A stretch of 38,996 nucleotides of DNA from Pelotomaculum sp. UBA5255 (GTDB lineage: Bacteria > Bacillota > Desulfotomaculia > Desulfotomaculales > Pelotomaculaceae). Each line of letters opens with the position of its first letter. Positions within the stretch are counted from its first letter, which is position 1. Position numbers and translations under genes: made by a program. The stretch is from positions 1-38,996 of the forward strand of contig DHTR01000027.1 of assembly GCA_002408725.1 (NCBI GenBank). The letters run 5' to 3'. The notes under the pieces are model-generated. The model saw only the letters and a list, made by a program, of their open reading frames with translations. It made no database searches and was not told the origin of the DNA. This document shows, one piece after another, positions 9,285 to 17,390 of the stretch.

Positions 9285-10853
9285 TTGTACTTCAAAAACT
9301 ACCGGACGAAAGGATTTCTGGTTGGTTTTGGTCTGGCGGTGTTGTGGATCATGGCCGGATTCCTGGTCATGGTTGTTCCGCAAGCAGCAATTGCGGCTGA
9401 GCCGGCAGCATTAACGGTGACAGGCGACGGGGTCGATAAAACGGTATCATTCACTATGGCAGAGTTAAATGCCTTGCCGCAAAAAACCTATACTTATTCC
9501 GGGTATAATCACTGGCCCTCGCTGCAGCTGTTCCAGAATATGACGGGACCGACGCTGCAATCTATTTTAGATGTCGCGGGTTTAAAAGATGAGGCCACCC
9601 TGATCAGGGCAAAATCAACCAGTGGCGCCTACAGTGATTTTATTAAAGAACAATTGTTGCAAGAGCCCCGGTATTATTTTCCTGATGGCGAGAAACCCGG
9701 CGATGTGACGGACTGGCCGCCCCAACGTAGTGAGAAAGGCAAAAAGTTGGTTGAAACAATCATTGCTTTAAACGAAACCAATGGAAAATTGATCTACGGT
9801 CAGCGGGCGCCGAATGAACCAACTTGTTGTATGAATCAGATGCTCGGAGGGGTGTGCAACGGAGGCACCATTGAAGTTTTAACAACGCCCCCGGAACAGT
9901 GGGCTGCGCCGCACGCTGATCCTGCGCCCGGCAAGGTTGCTCCGGGGACGAAAGTAACCCTGCAGCATGAGGATGGGATGCCTTATCACGCCATAGTATA
10001 TTATACCCTGGATGGAAGCGAACCTACCTATGGCAGCAGTATCTTAAATATCAGCTATCCAAACTTTCAACCGGAAATGAATAAACCTGTACCTATTAAT
10101 GACAATGCAACTATAAAAACTAGAACCATCGGCATGGGTAAATTGGACAGCGAGGTAGTGACCTATCAATATTATACCGGGTCGCCGGCTCCTGCTAACG
10201 AGGCTGCAGAAGAGATACCGGATGAAGAACCGGACGGAGAACCGGATGAAGATAAGGTGGCCGCCCCGGTAATACCGGATTATCCCAAACACTTCACTGA
10301 TGTGGAACAGCACTGGGCTAAAGATGATCTTAATTATCTGTTGCAAAAAGGAATCATAGCGGGGATGACCGATACCGAATTCAAACCTGAAGAAAAAATC
10401 ACCCGGGCTCAATTCGCTAAATTGTTGATTACGGCTTTAAACCTGGAAGTTAACAAGGGTGCTGTTCTTGCCTTTCAAGACGTGCCCGCCGGCGCCTGGT
10501 ACCACGATTCGGTAGCGACGGCGGTTAATGGGGGATTAATCAAGGGTTATAGCGACAGTGTTTTTGCTCCCGATGAAAACATAACCAGGGAACAACTGGC
10601 GGTGATCATTTCCCGGGTTTTGCAAATGAAATCATCTGAGCCGGCAGCCGACGGTAATAGCGAGCAAATTATTAACAAGTTTACAGATCAAGGGGACATA
10701 GCGCCGTGGGCCAGGCAGGGTATTGCTTTGGCCGTAAGCCACGGGATCGTGAGTGGGGTAAGCGAAGATACTTTTGCCCCCCGGGTTACTGCTTCCCGGG
10801 CTGAGGCAGCGGTCATGATTTTGCGTCTGTATCGTCAGTTGGACTTTTCATAA
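9285..10853 (+). CDS. SLH surface protein with sulfite-oxidase-like and chitobiase C-terminal-like domains (module B)
   Basis: The start is placed at TTG 9285, because the CTGAAAGGTGG leader matches that of the paralogue at 13479, where an ATG sits in the same position. The GTG at 9273 lies inside the ribosome-binding site. The 522-residue product has a signal peptide (about 1-37), a sulfite-oxidase-fold domain (about 39-202, with YSGYNHWPSL, YYFPDGE and YGQRAPNEP) and a Cys-containing segment TCC...GGVC. A chitobiase C-terminal-like domain (about 206-295, YYTLDGSEP), an acidic linker rich in Pro and Glu (about 302-329) and three SLH domains (about 334-522) follow. It is similar over its full length to the protein at 13479. 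It is predicted to be wall-anchored and extracellular; the substrate is unknown. Confidence 0.88.
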   Translation: MYFKNYRTKGFLVGFGLAVLWIMAGFLVMVVPQAAIAAEPAALTVTGDGVDKTVSFTMAELNALPQKTYTYSGYNHWPSLQLFQNMTGPTLQSILDVAGLKDEATLIRAKSTSGAYSDFIKEQLLQEPRYYFPDGEKPGDVTDWPPQRSEKGKKLVETIIALNETNGKLIYGQRAPNEPTCCMNQMLGGVCNGGTIEVLTTPPEQWAAPHADPAPGKVAPGTKVTLQHEDGMPYHAIVYYTLDGSEPTYGSSILNISYPNFQPEMNKPVPINDNATIKTRTIGMGKLDSEVVTYQYYTGSPAPANEAAEEIPDEEPDGEPDEDKVAAPVIPDYPKHFTDVEQHWAKDDLNYLLQKGIIAGMTDTEFKPEEKITRAQFAKLLITALNLEVNKGAVLAFQDVPAGAWYHDSVATAVNGGLIKGYSDSVFAPDENITREQLAVIISRVLQMKSSEPAADGNSEQIINKFTDQGDIAPWARQGIALAVSHGIVSGVSEDTFAPRVTASRAEAAVMILRLYRQLDFS

Positions 10854-10878
10854 GTTTTATGAAAGGAGAAAAAATCCC

Positions 10879-12675
10879 ATGAAGCTACTACAAGCCCGGA
10901 AATATGTGGTGTGCCTTTTTACGCTGCTGGCGATGTCATTATTGATCGCCAGCCATGGTTATGCAAGTGCTGAAAATGTTGAGGTTAAGCTGACTTCTCA
11001 CCAGACCCATAAGGTGTATAAACCTGGTGACAAGGTTGAAATGATGGGAAAGGCGCAAGGGGTAACAGAGGTTTCCCTTGCTGTTGAGAGTGAACAGGGC
11101 CAATTGTTATTTTCAGCCCGGCCCCAGGTAGAAAATGGTGCCTTTACAATGGATTTTACCCTTGATCCCGAAGCAGTTGAAGGAAAATATACCATTATTC
11201 TCGGTGTTGCAGATCAGCCGGAGCTGAAAAGATACAAGTTCTCGGTAACTGTGGATGGAAGTCCCGCAGCAAATGCCCAAAAAGATGTTACTCTGACCAT
11301 TAATGGTAACGGAGTAGCAAAGGAAGTTGTTTTGACCCGGGCTGAACTGGAAGCAATGACCCGGGAAAGAGAGATATTTTCGGTGGTAAATGACTGGCCG
11401 GCCAAATTATTTGTGGCTGCAGAAGGTGTTCCGCTACAGACATTGCTCGATCTGGTCGGAATGAAACCGGAAGCCCAAATGATTACTTTTAAGGGTAGTG
11501 ACGGGTACCGGATTGATTTTACCGTAGATGAATTATTGCAGGACTCCCGGTATTATTTCCCCGGTTTGATGAATTCGTCAATAGCTGATAAAAAACCGGT
11601 AAAGCCGGTAATTGCCCTGCAACGGGTGGAACAGGACGATGATTTCAGCAAGATGAGTGAGCGGGATACACTAGTTTTGTGTTTCGGCCAGCGGGCATTG
11701 ACGGAACAAACTCTCTGCGAGTTTGTTAAAAGATTAAAAACTATTACCGTAACGGCGGACCCTCCAGGGCAATGGGACAAGCCAACGGCAAAAATCATCG
11801 ACCCTGATTCTGGTCAAAAGGTGGCAACGCCCGGCGGCCGAATCAAAAGCGGCTCCCGGATCATCTTGGAGAGCGATCCCAAAGTAAAGGTTTATTATAC
11901 CACCGACGGCAGCACACCGGACCTTGAAAGTGAGATCTACAATGTTAGCTTTCATGTTCCGACTTTAAATAAGCCGATTATAGTTGACAAAGATATCACG
12001 ATTAAAGCTAAAACGGTTGGGTTTGGTAAGCAGGATAGTGAGGTGGTTGCCTTTAAGTATACAATTGATGGATCACAGGGGTTGTCCCCTGATATCGGAG
12101 ATATCTTTTCCGATATCCAGAACAGTTGGGCCAGAGAGGATATTAAACTATTAGCGGCTAAGGGGCTGATCTCAGGTAAAACGAAAACCACTTATGAACC
12201 CGGCAGCAACATTACCCGGGCTGAATTTGCCGCCTTTCTTGTAAGGGCGTTGAGCCTGGAAGAAAGACCCTTAAAAGAAGGGCAATTTAAAGATGTAGCC
12301 GCTACGGCCTGGTATGCCGGCAGCGTTGCCGCTGCCACGGCTGAAAAGATCATCGAGGGCTATGACGGCAGCCTTTTTAAGCCGGATAACAGGATCACCC
12401 GTGAGGAAATGGCGGCTATGATTACCCGGGCAGCACGTGTTGCCGGGAAAGAGGAGACGTTATCCGACAGCGAGCAGGAACAGCAATTGGCCCAGTTTAC
12501 AGATAAGCAAATGATTTCCCCCTGGGCGGCAAAGGATCTAGCTCTGGCTGTAAAGGCCGGGATCATCAAAGGCATGCCCGGCGGAGACTTTGCACCGCAA
12601 ACAAATGCTGACCGGGCCCAAAGCGCTGCTATTTTAAAACGGTTCTTAACTCATGTCCATTTATTTATCAATTAG
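10879..12675 (+). CDS. SLH surface protein with Ig-like, sulfite-oxidase-like and chitobiase C-terminal-like domains (module A')
   Basis: ATG 10879 follows a GAAAGGAG site. The 598-residue product has a signal peptide (about 1-31) and an Ig-like domain (about 33-125, VYKPGDKVEM...) that resembles the N-terminus of the 5832 protein. A sulfite-oxidase-fold domain (about 134-295, NDWPAKLF, YYFPG, CFGQRALTE), a chitobiase C-terminal-like domain (about 300-395, YYTTDGSTPD) and three SLH domains (about 405-598) follow. From residue 134 on it is a close paralogue of the 7425 protein. In the SLH part the DNA itself is nearly identical over stretches (compare 8905-8970 with 12355-12420). The N-terminal domain differs, so the two copies exchanged or acquired different front domains after duplication. 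Confidence 0.88.
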   Translation: MKLLQARKYVVCLFTLLAMSLLIASHGYASAENVEVKLTSHQTHKVYKPGDKVEMMGKAQGVTEVSLAVESEQGQLLFSARPQVENGAFTMDFTLDPEAVEGKYTIILGVADQPELKRYKFSVTVDGSPAANAQKDVTLTINGNGVAKEVVLTRAELEAMTREREIFSVVNDWPAKLFVAAEGVPLQTLLDLVGMKPEAQMITFKGSDGYRIDFTVDELLQDSRYYFPGLMNSSIADKKPVKPVIALQRVEQDDDFSKMSERDTLVLCFGQRALTEQTLCEFVKRLKTITVTADPPGQWDKPTAKIIDPDSGQKVATPGGRIKSGSRIILESDPKVKVYYTTDGSTPDLESEIYNVSFHVPTLNKPIIVDKDITIKAKTVGFGKQDSEVVAFKYTIDGSQGLSPDIGDIFSDIQNSWAREDIKLLAAKGLISGKTKTTYEPGSNITRAEFAAFLVRALSLEERPLKEGQFKDVAATAWYAGSVAAATAEKIIEGYDGSLFKPDNRITREEMAAMITRAARVAGKEETLSDSEQEQQLAQFTDKQMISPWAAKDLALAVKAGIIKGMPGGDFAPQTNADRAQSAAILKRFLTHVHLFIN

Positions 12676-12719
12676 TTGATAAAATAGTAAATAGCAATAA
12701 TAATCCTGGGGGTAACAGG

Positions 12720-13289
12720 ATGGATAAAATTGGCGTTGATGAAAACTGCGGCATTAAGTCCAGGAAGTGGTTGGCCTGGGGAATTGTACTGCTAGTTGTA
12801 ATTGTTGCCGTTTCCTGGTATCTTAGCCGCGATAAAGGCGGGCTGAAAGAAGGAATGGTAGTAATTAAAGCCGGTGATGCCAGATTAGGCAGTTTTACTG
12901 TTGCCGACTTGCGGAAACTACCGGCCGTAGAGAAGAAAATGGTAATTACTTCGAATTGCGGTGGTGCTTGTAAAAGCAGCGAAGACGATGGTGATGACAG
13001 CAGCGAACACAATTATACCGGAACCTCGCTCCTAGAGGTGCTGAACAGCATTGATCCCGGTCTGCCCCAAAAGTACAAAAAAGTCATTACCAGGGGCATA
13101 GATTACTACAGCCAGGTGCTGGAAATGTCTGAAGTCCAACAACCGGATAATGTGTACATTGTCTACAGTGATTACGGTCAACCGTTAAGAACTAAAGCAG
13201 GGGGGGATGGAAGCCTATTGCTTGTTGTTTGCAGCGACCAGTCCGGGCAGCGCTTTACCAATTGGCTGGTGAGCCTGGAATTGCAGTGA
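12720..13289 (+). CDS. Small membrane-anchored sulfite-oxidase-fold-like protein with CxxxC and acidic motif
   Basis: This 189-residue protein has a GGGG-rich leader just upstream of ATG 12720. It has a short N-terminal cytoplasmic part and one transmembrane helix (about 18-35). The extracellular domain follows the start pattern of its neighbours' sulfite-oxidase-fold domains (an F.V.DL..LP segment, then YSDYGQP and a late GG..SLLLV strand). It has no SLH domains. Residues 80-84 form CGGAC, followed directly by an Asp/Glu/Ser-rich run ending in His (about 86-97), which looks like a possible metal site. It lies between modules A' and B' and is probably in the same operon. Assignment to the fold is by pattern only; function is unknown. 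Confidence 0.75.
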   Translation: MDKIGVDENCGIKSRKWLAWGIVLLVVIVAVSWYLSRDKGGLKEGMVVIKAGDARLGSFTVADLRKLPAVEKKMVITSNCGGACKSSEDDGDDSSEHNYTGTSLLEVLNSIDPGLPQKYKKVITRGIDYYSQVLEMSEVQQPDNVYIVYSDYGQPLRTKAGGDGSLLLVVCSDQSGQRFTNWLVSLELQ

Positions 13290-13478
13290 GCCTGCAGAAT
13301 CACCTCAAAATACCATTAATCGTCAATATACAGCAGGCAATATGATATGTGGTAAGTATATGTTGTATCCATGTGTGACTTTGGCGGGATCCTGAGTAAG
13401 CTTAGAATGAACTTTTGTTCTTCCAATACTATGGCTGATTTGTAATAATCATTTAATAAGTCTGAAAGGTGGACAGTA

Positions 13479-14990
13479 ATGATCAATATCAGGGATTTCA
13501 GGTTTAATAAAATACTGGCCGGCATAGTGGGGTTAAGTATTATTGCCGCTTTTTTGGTCATGGTTATGCCTCAAAGGTCAAGCGCGGCCGATCCGGTTGC
13601 ATTAACGGTAATGGGCGAAGGGGTTGAAAGAGAAGTAGAGTTCACCATGGCCGATTTGCAGGCGCTGCCGCAAAAAACTTATACCTTTTCAGGCTATAAC
13701 CACTGGCCGTCGCTAAAAGTATTTAATGATATGACTGGACCGTCGTTAAAAAGCATTTTAGATGTAGCGGGCTTAAAAGATAATGCTACCTTGATCAGGG
13801 TCAGGCCGACCGGCGGTAAATTTCTGCGCGCTGATTTTACCAAAGAACAGTTGTTGGACGAACCGAGGTACTATTTTCCCGATGGTGAGAATCCTGGTGA
13901 TTTGGTGGATTGGCCGCCCATTCGCAGTGAAAAGGGGAAAGAGCTGGTTGAAACGATAATTGCTCTTAACGATTCTCAAGGTAGGATATGTTTTGGCCAG
14001 CGGGCGCCGAACGAACCAATCGGCGGTGATTGTGTCATGCTCCAAGAAATATGCAATAGCGGAGTAATTGAAGTGCTAACATCGCCCCCGCAGCAATGGA
14101 AGGCACCCTCCACCGATATTCCGTCAGGTACGGTTGCCCGGGGTACGAAAATAACCCTGAAGAAACCGGATGAGGCGGCGGATAATGTCATGGTGTACTA
14201 CACCCTTGACGGGAGTGAACCTACTTATGGGTGTTATATTTTTAACATTAGTTACCCCAGCTTCCGTCCGGAACTGAATAAGCCAATACCAGTTAACGGC
14301 AATTTGACAATTAAAGCAAAAACCATTGGTTTTGGCAAATTAGACAGCGAGGTGGCAGTTTTTCAATATAACATAGAGGAGCCTGCCAATAATGCAGAAG
14401 GAGAAATAACAGGAACTAATGTCAGCGATTTTGTAGACATTGAAGGGCACTGGGCCGGGGACGATATCAAAGCATTAGCGGATAAAGGAATAATTGACGG
14501 GGTAACTGCGACGGAATTCAAACCGGAAGAAAATATCACCCGCGCCCAATTTGCCAAGCTGCTGAGCGTGGCTTTAAATATCAAGGTTGATCAGAATGCG
14601 TATATTTCTTTTAATGACGTGACCCCCGGGTCTTGGTACCACGATTATGTGGCGGCGGCAGTTAAGGCGGGGTTAATCAAGGGCTATAGCGACAATATTT
14701 TTGCACCCGGTGAAAACATCACCCGGGAACAAATGGCGGTGATCATTTCCCGGGTTCTGAAAACAAATTCGACAACAGATCTGTCTCATAGTATTACCGA
14801 GCAAGTAATTGATAAGTTTAATGACAAGGGAGATATATCACCCTGGGCGGGGAATGAAATATACCTGGCAATATCTTGTGGAATAGTAAGTGGAATAAGC
14901 GAAGACACCTTCGCTCCGCAAATGACTGCTACCCGGGCTCAGGCGGCGGCCATGATTTTGCGGCTGTCACGATGGAGTGAAGAGCAATGA
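13479..14990 (+). CDS. SLH surface protein with sulfite-oxidase-like and chitobiase C-terminal-like domains (module B')
   Basis: ATG 13479 follows AAAGGTGG. The 503-residue product has a signal peptide (about 1-37), a sulfite-oxidase-fold domain (about 38-205, FSGYNHWPSL, YYFPDGE, CFGQRAPNEP, a CVMLQEIC pair of Cys) and a chitobiase C-terminal-like domain (about 208-296, YYTLDGSEP). Three SLH domains lie at about 315-503. It is a full-length paralogue of the 9285 protein, with a shorter and less acidic linker. The stop codon overlaps the next start (ATGA), so it is translationally coupled to the membrane-anchored member of the family. It is predicted to sit in the wall facing outward. Confidence 0.88.
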   Translation: MINIRDFRFNKILAGIVGLSIIAAFLVMVMPQRSSAADPVALTVMGEGVEREVEFTMADLQALPQKTYTFSGYNHWPSLKVFNDMTGPSLKSILDVAGLKDNATLIRVRPTGGKFLRADFTKEQLLDEPRYYFPDGENPGDLVDWPPIRSEKGKELVETIIALNDSQGRICFGQRAPNEPIGGDCVMLQEICNSGVIEVLTSPPQQWKAPSTDIPSGTVARGTKITLKKPDEAADNVMVYYTLDGSEPTYGCYIFNISYPSFRPELNKPIPVNGNLTIKAKTIGFGKLDSEVAVFQYNIEEPANNAEGEITGTNVSDFVDIEGHWAGDDIKALADKGIIDGVTATEFKPEENITRAQFAKLLSVALNIKVDQNAYISFNDVTPGSWYHDYVAAAVKAGLIKGYSDNIFAPGENITREQMAVIISRVLKTNSTTDLSHSITEQVIDKFNDKGDISPWAGNEIYLAISCGIVSGISEDTFAPQMTATRAQAAAMILRLSRWSEEQ

Positions 14991-16246
14991 AGTTGAATCT
15001 GGAGTTCAGGACCAGGCAGGGGAAAGCTGTAGTCCTGGTGCTGCTGCTGACTGTGCTGCTCAACCTGCTGTGGCTTGCCGGGCCGAGTATGGCAAGCACC
15101 GGCTGCGGCACCGGTATTACAGGTGTGGCGGCTGACACGCTGACGATTAAGGTTGGCTATTTCGGCGGACCCTATTACACGAAAAAGGTCTATACGCTCA
15201 ACGACCTGGACGCGCTGCCGCAGGTCAAGCAGGCCTACACATTCATCGACAGCATGCCGTCAGTGAGTATAGATTCGGCTGTAGGGGTCAAGTTGACCGA
15301 GCTACTGGCAGACGCCGGCATTGATGTTAACTCTGTCCAAAAAATTTATTTTTACGCCAGCGATATTAAAACGGGATGGTATCAATGCCTGGACAAGGCT
15401 TACCTGCTGGACACAACCCGTTACTATTATCCAAACCTGCCGTCAAATTGGGATTATGAAACACAAAAGTCCTTACCAGAGGCAGTATATGGAGCGATCC
15501 AAGTGCCGGCGCTCATAGCGTACAAGGATAACTGGCAACGGTATGCCGCCGCCCCCGATTTCAGTGTTTACGACACCTCGACCAGATTCAGGCTGCTGTT
15601 TGGCCAGAGTGATCCCATTGAAGTTACCGCGCCCCAGTCCGCCAAATGGGTGCATGCGATCGAAGTGATGCTGGGCGGCATGCCACCCGCCGAGGTCACC
15701 CTCGACCAGAACCTGGTCAACCTCAAAGTCGGCAGCACGGTCCGGTTGACGGCGACCGTAGGCCCGAATGAAGCCACAGACAAAAGCGTGACCTGGAGCT
15801 CCAGCGACACCAGTGTGGCCACAGTCGATAACAACGGCCTGGTGACAGTTGTTGGCCCGGGCACGGCCGCCATCACCGTGAGTACTGTAGTTGGCGAAAT
15901 GACGGCCACCTGCGTCATAAATGATCCAAACCAGGATCGGAGTAGTCAGGGCGCCGTGTCCACCGGCGACAATTCCCAAAACAACGGGCCGTCGGCGCCG
16001 GAAACCAGTCTGCAGCACCTGGTGGATAAAGAGGTTGCAGCCGCCAATCCGACAATCGCCGAGATTGTCCCGGAGGCGGGCAGGCAACCCTGGCGCGTAT
16101 TCGAGATGTCGGCCGATGCTGTACCCCTGCAGAAGCAAAAGGAGCAAAATAATTTAGACCTTTATACAGCTGCAATATTTCTGATTCTATTCCTATTAGG
16201 TGTAAAAATAAGGTACACAGAATATTCAAGGGAGGTAGCAATTTGA
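14987..16246 (+). CDS. Membrane-anchored sulfite-oxidase-fold plus BIG2 domain protein
   Basis: ATG 14987 overlaps the previous stop. The 419-residue product has a signal peptide (about 1-36) and a diverged sulfite-oxidase-fold domain (about 44-235, YYYPN and LFGQSDPIE replacing the YYFPD and FGQRA of the SLH paralogues). A BIG2 Ig-like domain (about 235-311, SVTWSSSD..VATVD.NGLVT) and a low-complexity linker follow. One C-terminal transmembrane helix (about 390-408) ends in a short positive tail. It therefore replaces the SLH anchor with a membrane anchor. Its stop overlaps the start of the proton-channel gene by 4 bases, which suggests that it connects the surface proteins to the membrane machinery. 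That role is inference. Confidence 0.85.
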   Translation: MKLNLEFRTRQGKAVVLVLLLTVLLNLLWLAGPSMASTGCGTGITGVAADTLTIKVGYFGGPYYTKKVYTLNDLDALPQVKQAYTFIDSMPSVSIDSAVGVKLTELLADAGIDVNSVQKIYFYASDIKTGWYQCLDKAYLLDTTRYYYPNLPSNWDYETQKSLPEAVYGAIQVPALIAYKDNWQRYAAAPDFSVYDTSTRFRLLFGQSDPIEVTAPQSAKWVHAIEVMLGGMPPAEVTLDQNLVNLKVGSTVRLTATVGPNEATDKSVTWSSSDTSVATVDNNGLVTVVGPGTAAITVSTVVGEMTATCVINDPNQDRSSQGAVSTGDNSQNNGPSAPETSLQHLVDKEVAAANPTIAEIVPEAGRQPWRVFEMSADAVPLQKQKEQNNLDLYTAAIFLILFLLGVKIRYTEYSREVAI

Positions 16247-16896
16247 CACTTTCTTTATTGGCGCCGCTTAGAGATACGATGCACAACATTTCGGCTGGTT
16301 TAATGATGCCAACCATTATTATCCTACTGTTGTTTGTGGCTTTAATGGTGGTCGAGTTGGGCGGCCTGCTGACAGAAATTCTAACGGAGCGGCGCAGGAC
16401 GAAGGTCAATGTGTCGGAACTGGTTAACGCCTTTCAGGGGAAAGAGGCCGGGGAGATCATGGAAGTGATCGCAAGCAGTCGCCTGTTTCGGCGCCAGAAA
16501 GAGGCTCTTAGCGAGTTGAGCAAGCACAGCAATTTACCCGCCGCCTCCCTGCAGGCTCTGGCCCGCCGGTTGCTTGCCGGCGAAGAACTGCAATATGTCA
16601 AGAGAACCAATAGGACTGACCTGGTGGCGCGTCTGGGGCCCATGTTCGGATTGATGGCCACTTTGATTCCACTCGGGCCGGGACTGATCGCCCTTGGCCA
16701 GGGTGACACCAAGACACTGGCAGATTGTCTGCTCACAGCCTTTGACGCCACGGTGCTTGGCCTGGCTGCCGCCGGCGTAGCTTTTGCCATTTCCCGGCTG
16801 CGGAAAAGGTGGTATGAGGATTACTTGAGTTCTCTTGAGGCCTTGATGGAGAGCTTGCTGGAGGTGTTTGCCCTTGGACGGGGGATTGAGGAGTAG
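16243..16896 (+). CDS. MotA/TolQ/ExbB-family proton channel protein
   Basis: TTG 16243 follows GGGAGG and overlaps the upstream stop. The 217-residue product has an N-terminal transmembrane helix (about 22-46), a cytoplasmic helical part, and two further helices (about 128-146 and 165-185). These contain the family pattern ARLGPMFGLMATLIPLGPGL and AFDATVLGLAAAGVAF. This resembles the subfamily found in methanogens beside DUF2149 genes rather than flagellar MotA, and no flagellar genes are near. Family members form pentameric channels that turn proton or sodium flow into mechanical work on a partner protein. The likely partners here are the overlapping genes on both sides. Confidence 0.85.
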   Translation: MTLSLLAPLRDTMHNISAGLMMPTIIILLLFVALMVVELGGLLTEILTERRRTKVNVSELVNAFQGKEAGEIMEVIASSRLFRRQKEALSELSKHSNLPAASLQALARRLLAGEELQYVKRTNRTDLVARLGPMFGLMATLIPLGPGLIALGQGDTKTLADCLLTAFDATVLGLAAAGVAFAISRLRKRWYEDYLSSLEALMESLLEVFALGRGIEE

Positions 16897-17191
16897 AAGA
16901 AGACTCAGGACAACTGAAGATGTTAATCCTCTCGAAGGCGCCGTCAATATCGTGGATGCCATGCTGGTGTTTGCCTGCGGGTTGATGCTCGCTCTGGTCA
17001 TTAACTGGAACGTCGACCTGGCCAATGTAGGGGAGCGAGTTAACTTGAATCGTGGCCAGGAAGTGTCGCAAGACGCGGATATAAGAAGTGATTTGATCGA
17101 AACCCAGGGACAGGGCGAGCTTTTTGAAAAGATGGGCACGGTCTACAAAGATCCCGTTTCAGGGAAGCTTTTCATGCTCACCAACCAGTAA
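16868..17191 (+). CDS. DUF2149 family membrane protein, probable partner of the proton channel
   Basis: This 107-residue product starts at TTG 16868 or at TTG 16874, inside the end of the channel gene. The GGAGG at 16859 is close to both, so the start is uncertain. After a basic N-terminus (SRRRLR), a NPLEGAVNIVDAMLVFACGL segment leads a single transmembrane helix (about 30-50). The C-terminus has the family ending G.GE....GTVYKDP.SGK. DUF2149 proteins have the topology of ExbD/TolR/MotB: a short cytoplasmic N-terminus, one helix carrying an Asp near its start, and an external domain. An ExbD-like role is inferred from this and from the overlap with the channel gene. Confidence 0.8.
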   Translation: MPLDGGLRSRRRLRTTEDVNPLEGAVNIVDAMLVFACGLMLALVINWNVDLANVGERVNLNRGQEVSQDADIRSDLIETQGQGELFEKMGTVYKDPVSGKLFMLTNQ

Positions 17192-17200
17192 TACTTAAAC

Positions 17201-17305
17201 TACAGCTTCAGTATATACTCCGGCAACACCTCAAAGTCCCGGGGCAACGCCACCGGGGCGGAAGCTGTTACGGCTATATTGAACGCGTTGAAGCAAGAAA
17301 GCTGA
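17201..17305 (+). pseudogene. Decayed C-terminal fragment of an SLH-domain gene
   Basis: This in-frame stretch ends at TGA 17303. The 26 residues from 17216 to 17293 (YSGNTSKSRGNATGAEAVTA then ILNALK) match the last 26 residues of the 5832 protein at 15 positions (Y..NT....G.AT.AEAVT.I.NA.K). There is no start codon or upstream SLH sequence, since the DUF2149 gene ends 9 bases before it. It is a relic of an SLH gene deleted or replaced here. Confidence 0.8.
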
Positions 17306-17390
17306 TTTATCTATTGACTAACCGCATCTCTCAATCCCATGACTGGAAGGAAAACGGTGAGTCTTACTTTCAAAAAAAGGGTGAAAATTA

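Noticed and set aside
15473..16147. 224-codon minus-strand open frame opposite the 14987 gene
   Set aside because: It is antisense to a well-supported gene with signal peptide, BIG2 domain and membrane helix, and has no recognisable domain.
16243..16896. Flagellar stator MotA
   Set aside because: No flagellar genes are nearby, the partner is DUF2149 rather than MotB, and the core motif fits the methanogen-type TolQ/ExbB group.
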